A DNA stretch of 30,279 nucleotides, from NCBI GenBank assembly GCA_018398765.1, contig JAHBMJ010002097.1, positions 144,795 to 175,073 of the forward strand. Reading direction: 5' to 3'. This document shows positions 20,554-29,592 of this stretch, in pieces; positions within the stretch are counted from its first letter, which is position 1; each line of letters starts with the position of its first letter. Made by a program: the position numbers and the translations under genes. The notes under the pieces are model-generated. The model had not been told where the DNA came from, made no database searches, and was given only the letters and a program-made list of their open reading frames with translations. This DNA is from Chromera velia (taxonomy: Eukaryota; Sar; Chromeraceae).

Positions 20554-22021
20554 CTTTCAATTCGCCTTTCTCCACTGTTATCCACTCTTTTCGGTTTTTC
20601 GTACGAGAACGCGCTGCGTTGTTGTTTTCTTTCCCTCTCGTCCCCTTTCCTTCAGGTCTGTGCCGGGCCTTCGAGAGGGCGAACGACGGTGCCTGCAACG
20701 AAGAAGGAGAAAGGAGAAGGGTAAAGGAGTGAAATGAAGATGAGAGAGACGGGCATATGCGTGTCCGTTGTTGGCCTAAAGAAAGTGAGTGGCTGTGCAA
20801 ATGTGCGATCAAACAACTAAACTTGGCGAGGGAAGGTACAGATGCATGCACGCAGACAGCCAGAAGGTCTCTAGGTCGGCCCCTCGTTTGCCAATCCTCT
20901 CGTTTTTTCTCGATTGACCCAAAGGTCACGCACACAGAGGCTCCCGTTTGCAATTCCGATCACACACACGCCAAGTCAGTCGGTCTACATCAATGCAATC
21001 AGGTCAGTCAGGCAGCTACGCCCGCATGCACGCGAGCAGCAAATTAAGCAGCCAGTCAGCACTCTTCACTTCCCCCAGAAAGGTAAGTTGATTCCTGACA
21101 CTATCATTTCGTCTCCCTTCCAACCAGACTTCCTCTCTACATAGATAGATGACAGTCCTACATGCAGGGAGAAATTGGCCACACTTATTTGACTTAGTAG
21201 GTGTGCATGTACATGCGGCCAAAAGGTAGACCGATGTAGTGAGGAATGCATGCTGACTGACAGTCAAAGACTCCTTCCTCGGTCCACTCCGTTGGAGGTC
21301 TCCACTTCTCACACGCACACTCCAAGATGCGATGTTTGGAGCCGGGTAACCGTGCAAGAGGACCCAACAAAAAGAAGTCCCCACAGTATTCACAAGAGTG
21401 AACCCAAAACCTTTTTGCACTCCCTGGAGAGCAGAGAGGCTTTCCACACAAGCGGCTTTGCCGCAAATTCCGAAGAGACGCGCTTCTCTTTCCACAAAGT
21501 GGGAAACCTAGGGGCTACTCAATCTAGCCCTGGCAGTGTGAGATCTTCTTTGATTCGAGCAAGAAACCAGACAGCAGGAACGCATGCAAAAGCTTTCAGT
21601 GTGTGCAGACAGGGAAGTGTCACGGAAAGGAAGGTGTGGGGCACTTTTCTGCTGGAGATGGCTCAAAAAGAAGAAAAACGTTCACACGCGTGTTTGTAAG
21701 TGCCCCGTTACTGCCTAGGCCCCGGCTGAACCATAAAACTGCTGTAGGGGCCACTTTCCGGGGCCTCACTGCATAAGCATGACCCTGGAAACGGCCGTCA
21801 TGCATGCATGCAATCGCGCGGCCGCATACAGTTTTCCAGCTCATGTTTGGCTCGGCCTGTACAATTAATTTGGGGTTCAACTGGAGTTAGACTGCTAGAG
21901 CATACTCGCAGTTCAACAGTTACACCTTTGATCAATCGTCATATAGAGTCGAGCAAATAACTTATCTCCAGCTTTTACCAGCACAGTGTAGCACAGTGAA
22001 GAATCTCTCCTCATTTCCTTA
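20554..22021. promoter_or_regulatory. Upstream region of the CobW gene; no gene seen
   Basis: About 1.47 kb between the CobW start and the next possible plus-strand leader. The ORFs are short and without family signature. TGCATGCA occurs at 20843-20850 and twice, overlapping, at 21801-21812. Promoter function is assumed from position only. Confidence 0.4.
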
Positions 22022-22029
22022 AAATCGTT

Positions 22030-22050
22030 TTTCAACCTGAAAGGTTGAAA
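22030..22050 (+). other. Perfect 9-bp hairpin in a possible 5' leader
   Basis: TTTCAACCT, loop GAA, AGGTTGAAA. It lies 72 bases upstream of a possible start codon at 22122 and could fold in RNA or be a DNA palindrome. Function unknown. Confidence 0.6.
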
Positions 22051-22121
22051 TTGATCAGACGAGTACAGACGAGCCGACAGTTACTTACGCTTTTCACGTC
22101 TCTTCGGACACTGGGCCACAA

Positions 22122-22213
22122 TGGAAAACCCTGAGCCAGCCGCAAGAGACCCTCTGTCTGAAGAGATCGAGCTTCTGAGGGATTCCCTGAGGTGCTGCGA
22201 GTGGACGAAAAGT
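22122..22213 (+). CDS. Possible first exon of an unidentified gene (uncertain)
   Basis: An ATG in good context (cacaATGg) opens an acidic, helix-like stretch that begins MENPEPAARD and contains EEIELLRDSLRCCEWTK. It ends at a plausible donor (GACGAAAA|GTGAGC). A possible later exon at about 23115-23192 (acceptor TATATTAG, ends ATG|GTAAGC) does not match its phase, so another exon is missing or this is a decayed gene. No homology recognised. Confidence 0.3.
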
Positions 22214-23114
22214 GAGCCGTACATCTCCATCAAGTCCAACTAGTCATTAAGAGCTATCAGCCGTACGCTCTTTTGTCACAGATCGACCCAGCTAAGTTGA
22301 CCTAAGCAGCTTAAGCTTATCTTTAGGCTTATCTATTCAAGCCAATTCTGTTTGAGCTTCTAACCTAGCTTTTGACAGCCTTCTGTACTCTTGAAATATT
22401 ATGGATAATACTCTAGGTAATATACTATTAAAGCTATCATATAGCTACCGTTTGCTTATCGAGCTAGTTACTAAAGACTGGTCACTGGTCCAGAGTACAC
22501 TGAATAATACTAAAATTTAGCGTCAGACTTATATATAGTTACTATAGCGTCAGATTTTTTTTTAACTTAAAAAAAACTTTTTAGTAATGAGTTTACCTCA
22601 GGCTACCTCAGGCTGTGCATCTAGCTACATATGCATAGAAGATTTGTAAACAACTTTTGACTATAATTATTTTTTTTTTACTATTTCGTTAAATACATGA
22701 CACTGCATAGATATGTGATGTCTAACACTTTACTTCTAGTATTGAAACCAACAGGGTTGCTTTTCTGGTCGGTAACAGGTCTAGTCTACCGGCAATTGCC
22801 GATAACCGGTAATGGCCTCAGTCTGTCTTCCTTTTACCGACAAAAAAAATAATAAAAATTAGGGTCTCAAAAAAAAAATTTCGCCTGCAGCGCCAACCTT
22901 CAAAAACATGTTTTTAAGTGTTTATTAGCATTTGAAAAGCCTATTCACACACAAAAAAAAAACAAAAAAAATATTTAAAAAATATAAATTTTTAACTGCT
23001 TCACCCCTATAAGTAGCAAAAAGTTCTAACAGCTCTATGACAGCGTCTGTCTAACAACTACTCTCTTTTTTGACTTTGCTTCATCTCTTACTGTTCTGCT
23101 TCTCTGTATATTAG
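22214..23114. other. AT-rich island
   Basis: Strongly AT-rich with long A/T homopolymers and many TA steps. It includes the 12-bp palindrome CGGCAATTGCCG at 22790-22801 and an ACCGGTAATGG motif just after it. No coding signal. It may be an intron, an old transposon or both. Confidence 0.5.
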
Positions 23115-23360
23115 GCCTTGACCATCGTTAGAGAGCGATCAAAGTCAGAAACGGAAAAAGTCTACTTCTTTCTGAAAAATGAAGAGATGGTAAGCCTGCA
23201 GCTCTGTACTTGCGCAGCCCCTGCCCAGTTTGCTGAGCGGGGAGGAGCAAGAAGAACATTGCCTTCTCGAGCTCCCCCCATGGTGCGGCTAGGTCTAGGG
23301 CTGGATACTCTCGGATGGAAAGAGGAAGGGGCGGATGTGGCTGCTACACCACGGCTGTAA
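23115..23360 (+). other. Open frame of uncertain status between AT-rich islands
   Basis: Starts after a plausible 3' splice site and is open to a TAA at 23358. The first 26 codons are charged and helix-like (SETEKVYFFLKNEEM) and end at ATG|GTAAGC, a good donor. The remainder is Ala/Arg-rich without family features. Could be an exon of the gene starting at 22122, or noise. Confidence 0.25.
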
Positions 23361-23511
23361 AAAGAAGCTGGAGCGACCGGTGCCTGAGGGGACCGAACAC
23401 TAGCAGAGGCTGGAGGCTGACCTATAACCTAGGACTTAGGTTATTGAAAAGTGTTAGTGATTGTTAGAATTCTGCCAAGTCTTTGCTAACTGCCAGTAAA
23501 CTCTGCCAGTA

Positions 23512-23530
23512 ATTACCGGTTACCGGTAAT
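23512..23530. repeat. Near-palindrome of ACCGGT
   Basis: ATTACCGGTTACCGGTAAT. A related ACCGGTAAT motif with a nearby GTCTACCG lies at 22784-22815. The pair could be degenerate ends of a small element of about 0.75 kb; the similarity is only partial. Confidence 0.35.
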
Positions 23531-23929
23531 GAAGCTTGTCTACCGCCGAAAAAATTGGCAATTCTGGAAACCAATTAAAACCTAGAACTACCTAGAGCTA
23601 AATAATTTTTTATAATTATAAAAATTATACATGAATTACTACTAGATGAAGAAACTTATCAATTAGTGAATCAACTCATAAAGTCAATCGAGGTAGTCAG
23701 ACCATAGTCTTAATTGAATTAAGATAGGTTTCAAGCAAAAAAACAGTGGTAAAATTAAGGAATTAACCATACTTTTTTATTGAATTGTACGATTAATCAA
23801 TCTCACAAACAAAGAAGGCAGTTCAATTGCCGTCTGCTCTCATAGAACCGTCAACGTGTATGATTATGTGCTGGGTGGAAGGATTATCCCTAGGATTATC
23901 CGTAAAGCGTGGCGTTTTTTGGTGATGAA

Positions 23930-24060
23930 AAGGTCCATAAATCCCTTTACGACCCCTAATAGACCCCCAAAGGAATAATCACGGACTCCCTCAGGAACGT
24001 TGATAAGAATGTTGACGTCCATGAATCCTTTTACTGCCCTTAATAGTCAAGTCAAGTCCG
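23930..24060. repeat. Dispersed repeat block, copy 1
   Basis: Pattern: CCATAAATCC, CTTTACxxCCxCTAATAGACCCCC, AAAGGA, then a CCCTCAGGAA motif. The same order recurs at about 24965 and 25075. Just after each region comes sequence with CCATCCCATC and CAGTCAGTCATGAGAT (near 24160 and 25257), so a unit of about 1.1 kb has been duplicated and has diverged. Confidence 0.7.
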
Positions 24061-24192
24061 GTCAAGTCAGCACTATATTCAGGCCCCACCCCGCCCCTCC
24101 CCATCCCATCTAAGATCCCCCTAACTCAGCATGCACTCCCACCACTCCCACCAGTCAGTCATGAGATGCGTGCATAGATCATGGAATCAAGG

Positions 24193-24345
24193 TCACTTCT
24201 TCTTGGATGGAGGCTGCTGTGTGTCTTCCTCGGAGTCCTCCCCTGTTTCATGGGCTCCTAGGATCTGCACTTTCATGTGCTTAAACTCCATCTTTTGGCG
24301 CTGCACTACCATCTTCTACCACTTGATCTGATTTTTAAGCACCGA
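24193..24345 (-). pseudogene. 3' end copy of a coiled-coil protein pseudogene (copy A)
   Basis: The minus-strand frame reads a VLKNQ start, an in-frame TAG, KMVVQRQKMEFKHMKVQIL, an acidic stretch and a PSKKK end with TGA. It aligns with the 3' end of the pseudogene at 25290-27340 (KMAVQRQEMELERIKAQIL). Gln/Met/Glu-rich helices ending in a basic tail are common in the C-terminal part of transposon-related SANT/trihelix-like proteins, but identity is not established. Confidence 0.55.
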
Positions 24346-24647
24346 GGAGAGAGCCTGCTCTCTCTCACAAAGAAGGCGTCCTCCTCCTCACAACGTCCAT
24401 TGCAGACTGTCCTTTATGAAAACCTTCCGCCCTGCCTTTGCAAGCCTCTCCACCCCTGCATGATGCTCCCGAGTGGACATTCGCTACCACGCGACACTGC
24501 AAGCAAGCAGGGCAGACGTATGAAAGCTAGGGAAGATGTCATTGAGAAGAGAAATTCAATGCAGTCTGACGGCAAGGCTCAGGAAGAAAAAGAAACAAAT
24601 GAACTCCATGTATGCACGTTCCTCACCCTCCGCCTTTCTAACCTTCA

Positions 24648-24668
24648 TACACACACACACACACACAT

Positions 24669-24703
<35 letters not shown>

Positions 24704-24728
24704 TATACACATACACACACACACACAT

Positions 24729-24796
<68 letters not shown>
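24648..24796. repeat. Compound (CA)n/(TA)n microsatellite
   Basis: About 150 bp of CA runs broken by TA steps, ending in a TA run. It creates His-Thr or Cys-Val pseudo-frames on both strands. The two flanks carry copies of the same decayed pseudogene tail. Confidence 0.95.
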
Positions 24797-24799
<3 letters not shown>

Positions 24800-24917
24800 G
24801 GAGAAAGAACGAGCACAGGAGAAGACGAAACAACGAAAAAGCGTAGATCAGAGACTCGACAGAGAGGAGACCACAAGCATGGAGAATAGGAGAGGCCTGG
24901 TGTCTGTTTGAGTCAGA

Positions 24918-25280
24918 CCTGGTTCTCAAGCACGCGAAAGGTTGCCTTGTTTTCCTTCCTGATATCTATAAATCCTTTCACTGCCTCTAATAGACCCCCG
25001 AAAGGATCAAGACGGATCATTCCCTCAGGAATGAAAATGTCCATACATCAATCGCTATACTTCTAATCCCCTAATACTTCCAATCTCCTAATAGACCCCC
25101 GAAAGGATCAAAACAGCTAGATTCCTTTAGGAATGAAGATATCCATAAATCAGTCCCTTTACTGCTCTATCCTGCCCTTCTCCATCCCATCACATCCCAG
25201 ATCCCTTCAACCCAGCAATGATGCATACACGTGTACTCGATCCCACCAAGTCCAGTCAGTCAGTCATGAGATTGATGCAT
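24918..25280. repeat. Dispersed repeat block, copies 2 and 3, with a pseudogene fragment
   Basis: The CTAATAGACCCCCGAAAGGATCA motif occurs at about 24987 and again at about 25090, each followed by a diverged CCTCAGGAATGAA or CCTTTAGGAATGAA motif. On the minus strand at about 24918-24960 is a short piece (ATFRVLENQV) matching the VLEEQV segment of the larger pseudogene, a third partial copy. Confidence 0.6.
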
Positions 25281-25289
25281 AGATCATGG

Positions 25290-27340
25290 AATTAAGGTCG
25301 CTGCCTCTTGAGTAGAGGCTGCTAACAGTGTATGTCCTCCCTCTCCCCCTCCCCCTCCAGAATCTGCGCCTTTATGCGCTCCAACTCCATCTCTTGGCGC
25401 TGCACTGCCATCTTCTGCTACTTGACTTGTTCTTCAAGCACGTAGAGGGTCGCGGTGGCACCTTGTTTCCCTCTAACTGCTTTCCAAAAACTGGGCTACA
25501 ACGGCTTCGGAAACGCTTCTCTGACTTAATAGGGATTTAATTTTCCCTATCGGGACTTCTTAAACGCCTTAAGCCCCTTCTTGAAGTCCCTCTCGTCAAA
25601 CCAGACCGTGAACGCAAGGTCAGGCTGCTTGCCCACAGTGTAGTGGGCAGGATCGATATCCAGTGCGCCGATCATTGTTTCTAAGAGGGAGGGGGGAGGA
25701 GGGGGTCGCTCTAGAAATTAAGACGGAGCCGAAGCTGAAAGTAAAAGAAAAAGGGGGACCATCAGAAGCTTGGGGGGGGGACAGAAGGGTCGAGGGTCTT
25801 TTGCTGCTTCCACTTATTGAGGGGAAGAGCATATCTAATCACGACGCTAAGAGAAATCTTCGGCTCTTCGATTTTCCTACTGACATGAATGGAGAGGAAC
25901 TGGATAATACGATTGATCACCTTTGTGTACGGCGCACCGCACATTCCCAGGCTATCTGCAAGGGGGAATTGGAAGCAGGACAGCGAGTGATCAGAGAGGG
26001 GCCTACCTAACTTAGTCTTCTAATAGAAAGAACCCCAATACTCTTTTGTCAACTGGAAGCTTCCCCCAAAGCATGCATCTGCCGTATGGATTTCTGTCCT
26101 TTGCTGCATGTAGAGTGCCTCCTCCTTTTTTGCAACCCCCCTCTCCTCCCATGTGTAAGTCTGTAGGGACAGACCAAAGGCGGCTTTGAGCAAATTGAGG
26201 AGGTCCGTAATGTCAATTGCAGACATGTTCAGACCTATTTCTTCCTCCTCTGTCATACTTTCTGTTGTAAAAACTTCTAGCATAAAAAAAGTCTTAGGCT
26301 TAGAGAGAACCTCCCGAATGTCTTCTGGATGTCCCCTTCTCAGATATACCCACATCCGAACCAGCTCTGTCTGGGATAGGATGGGGTCGTTGGAGTAAAT
26401 GCCTTGTGGAGACACTTGCGGCTTTGTCCACCTTCACATAAACCTTAAGGGAAGTATGGTATGTATTCAAGGGGAAGAGATTCCACTCCCCCCACAAACC
26501 AATGTGATTTCGCCCCCCTCCCCCGGCCCGCAGCATATGGAATGTAAAACGTATCCCTTGGTACGTCTTGAACTGCCCTAACCTAAGTTTCCGTACCGAA
26601 TGGCTAACCTATGCCATCTCCGACACACCATTAGCAAATCCTTCCTCCCTTTGTCCTGATGAGGACACTGTTCCCATCGCACTGACTCCCCGAGCTCCAA
26701 ATCCCCCCTCGAAGAACGTGCCTCCCATAGTGACTTTCCCGAAGAACTCTGACTTTGTCACTCTGATGGCCGCACTGAGTCTCCATCACAACAGGCATTG
26801 ACCAATCCCCCCAGCGGATAGAAAGATATTCGCCCCTCTTCGGGGCTTCAAGTTGCAAGCGACCGAAAAAGGCGTCTGTCTCCGGAGTACACCGAAAACT
26901 CAGTCCTCTTGCTCCCTTTGCTCCGCATAAACCACAAAACTTAAAGAAGATTTTTTATCAACGGTCTTACCCACCTTTGTGAAAGATTCAGGGGGAAACA
27001 AGAAGCAGTCCTTTAATTCCCAGCGGCACTTTCACGTTGAAACTTCCGTACAAATGCCTGGGTGCGATCTTCGAGTTGGTTGACTGCTTGCCTAGCTTCC
27101 CTCCTCTCTTCTTTCGCCTCCTTGATCATTCAGTGAGGCACTTTCCTGTTGACGCGTTTCATCCTTACCTCTCCTGATTAAATTTTTATATATGACGGCT
27201 TCCTCCATGGAGCCGATCACCCCACGGAGGGCCTCAACAAAGGGCCCCCCAAACAAAAGGAATGCTTTCAATTCTGGTTAAGAGGGGCTTTGTCCAGAGG
27301 CCTCTCTCATTCCGTTGCAGCGGCGGCAGCAGCGCATCAT
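25290..27340 (-). pseudogene. Decayed multi-part coding region of unknown family
   Basis: Codon-like sequence runs for about 2 kb on the minus strand. From the 5' side: an ATGATG start near 27340; a charged helix region (EALRGVIGSMEEAVIYKNLI; EAKEERREARQAVNQLEDR); a beta-rich region with aromatic residues (GRLQLEAP, GTFFEGGFGARG, TYQGIRFTFHM); then RMWVYLRRGHPEDI, LNMSAIDITDLL, MCGAPYTKVINRIIQFL, PAHYTVGKQPDLAFTVWF and a Gln/Met/Glu helix at the end. Frames change near 27150, 26780, 26430 and 25777, and in-frame TAG or TAA codons interrupt otherwise continuous stretches. Some breaks might be introns, but at least five stops sit inside conserved-looking frame. Transposon or old viral origin is possible; I recognise no family. 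Confidence 0.55.
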
Positions 27341-28385
27341 CAGTGTTTTCCCTTATACCATAGAGAATGGTACTGGGGTCCGACACTCTAGAAATATAGC
27401 TTATAGGTTTTTGGTGGTTCTAACAATAATTTTACGATCAAAATTTAACTTTTCTAGCTTCACACTTCAGGCATAAATTTTAAAAAGCCTGGAAAGCTTA
27501 AAAACAGTGGATTTTGATAGGTTTAGCATCATTTTTTAAAGGTTCCCTCCCTCTAAAAGTGCCGTCGCCACTCAAAGTTCCAAAGGTTCAGGAACCTCTA
27601 AAATTTACCTCTGGAACCACATGGTTTTTCCTTAGTTCTGCAGAACTTTTGGTTTGATTCAAGCTTCACAAGACATGAAAAAGAGGTGAGACGAAGCCGA
27701 AATTAATAGTAGAATTCGGAATGATCTAGCAAGCTAGCCAGATTCGAATGTTCATCGGTCTCAACTTGATGTCATTCATCATCGACGATGCGATCGAGTG
27801 TCTTTTCTTAGATACACTCAGCAATTAACATAGGTAAACGGAAGCGTAGTAATTGATTCTGAAGAATTGACGTGTCTTGAAGCTCGTTTTGAGGAAGTAG
27901 AGAAAGAAAAGCGTGAGATAAGAGCAAAAGCTAAGCAAGATGACATCGAAATGGTATGAAACAGATAGATTAGGGAGCTCGGGGTAGCTCAGGTTTACCA
28001 GCAAGTTTGTGAGACATGTGAAATATATTTTGAAACACTCTTTGATGCTTTAGAACCCGTTTTATGCTTGATTATGGCTGGTTCCGTTTGATCCTAGTCG
28101 GTTTTGTATAGAAGTTTTAGAACCCACTTTTGAAGATATTTAAAACTTAATTTAGGGGGTGGAAAGGATGTTTTCATTGATTTTCTTCTAAACTAGCAAA
28201 GCTAATCATGCGGAACAACTCTCATTGTAGTTCTTTTGCCTCCGTGATTGAGGTTTTTGTTATGCATGCCACATCCCCGTATATGAGGGGCGGATCTAGC
28301 CTAGTCTGTCTTTAAAGTAGGGGCAGATTGCTAGGCCTAAGGGGGGGGGGTATAACCTTTAAAAATATTTTTTTATTAATTTATA
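27341..28385. other. AT-rich stretch, possibly an element or large intron
   Basis: AT-rich, with a short plus-strand charged helix-like frame at about 27853-27954 (EELTCLEARFEEVEKEKREI, ending ATG|GTATGA) that may be an exon. GGGTCCGACACTCTA at 27377-27391 is close to the inverse of TATAGTGTCAGACCC at 28382-28396, with two mismatches in 15, suggesting weak inverted repeats. Nothing else identifiable. Confidence 0.35.
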
Positions 28386-28897
28386 GTGTCAGACCCTAGA
28401 TTTGAATGGTACGGATTACCAAATCCCTAGCAAATCCTACAATTCTCCTCCAACTTCGATAAACGTTCCGTTTGGAACCTTGGAGCAGTGCGTGATGATT
28501 CTACAATGTTATGGTAACTGCTCTAAGGGGGACTTAAACAGCTGCTGTACAGGGTGTCTGCCCTCTTCAGATAAGAACACCTTTTCAGAGTGCTCCCAGA
28601 GCATGAAGACTGCAGGTAGACGGTCTATTTCTGATGGGATAAAGAGCGAATAACTGTATACTGTTGTAATACAACTTTGCGAGGGAGCTAAAGTCTACGT
28701 GTTTGCCTATATGTGTACTCCTATGTGACAGAGAGAAATATAGACCACTTGCTCAGAAAGTCCGCCTTGCGATGGAGTTGATTCACAAACGTGTCGGACA
28801 AACAGATTGGTCAAACACTGACGTACAATCATGGGGAGGCGGCATGCATAACAAAAACCTCAATCATCAGGGTACAATCATTGTGTTGCGCATGTAA
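28386..28897 (+). CDS. 3' end of an unidentified gene, two exons (partial)
   Basis: Exon 28386-28615 follows a T-rich tract and TAG acceptor, and is open from CQTLDLNGTDYQ through a Cys-rich part (EQCVMILQCYGNCSKGD, CCTGC, ECSQ). The donor is CTGCAG|GTAGAC (phase 1). Exon 28734-28897 joins in phase through acceptor ACAGAG and reads EKYRPLAQKVRLAMELIHKR, WSNTDVQSWGGGMHNK and GTIIVLRM before TAA. Eight cysteines in the first exon suggest an extracellular domain. No family recognised; the 5' part is missing or lies in the AT-rich stretch to the left. Confidence 0.4.
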
Positions 28898-29592
28898 CAA
28901 CATATATGAACATATAAAAAAAAAACGGTGGCCCGGGTGAATGCGTGGGCCCTTACAAGACCCCGGCATTCCATCGCAAGGTGCTTGCGTGAGTTAGATT
29001 CGGCGCGTGCACGAAAGTGTCGCCTCGGGGGGCAGCTCAGCTCTGCTGAGATCAGCCGAGAGGCCCTGAGATCGCACGCACTCGCATAACGCATTTTTTC
29101 ATTTTGGGGGGGGGGGGATCGGTTCTGTCTCCGTCACGGTGTCGCCCGAGTTCCAAGATGTGCCCCTCAAGCAACTCGCACGGAGCCGCGATCGCACACG
29201 CCGGGGCCTTAATTACTTTGCGCATGCGTGCCCCTCAAGTAACTCGCACGGAGTTGCACATGCATACGACGCGCGCGCGGTCCCGAAAAGCATACTTCGC
29301 TGCCGTGGCCCCCGCCCCATGGCAGCACACAACTTAGACATGCCCAAGCCCCCGATGGTGTGCATCAATTAGCGGACCCCTAAATAGCCCCCCGAGGCAC
29401 TCACCCAACTGGTTGGGTGTATCCCGTTGTTTCAAACTGCATATTATTAATTATATGGCGCATCCAACAAAAAAACTGCTTCGAATGAAACCTGGTTCAA
29501 TGCGATGATAACTGCAGTCGCTTCCTTCGGCCAGACCTATCGTAGCTACCCCCAAAGTTCCAAACGAAAAGCTTTACTGAAAATCCGAGGCG
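28898..29592. other. Gene-free stretch with a G homopolymer and a diverged direct repeat
   Basis: GC-rich up to about 29400, with a G13 run near 29105. A diverged direct repeat occurs at 29160-29200 and 29229-29268 (TGCCCCTCAAGxAACTCGCACGGAG). No ORF with family features. Probably includes the promoter of the gene starting at 29593. Confidence 0.45.

Noticed and set aside
20757..21699. Short overlapping frames upstream of the CobW gene
   Set aside because: All under 160 codons on mixed strands, with no shared frame, no family features and no convincing splice joins.
24277..24846. Open frame with long His-Thr and Tyr-Thr runs
   Set aside because: Caused by the CA/TA microsatellite, which leaves several frames open on both strands.
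24193..27340. TAG as a reassigned sense codon
   Set aside because: The three well-supported genes read for hundreds to thousands of codons without in-frame TAG, and the two complete ones stop at TAA and TGA; the TAG-rich copies also have frameshifts, so decay explains them better.
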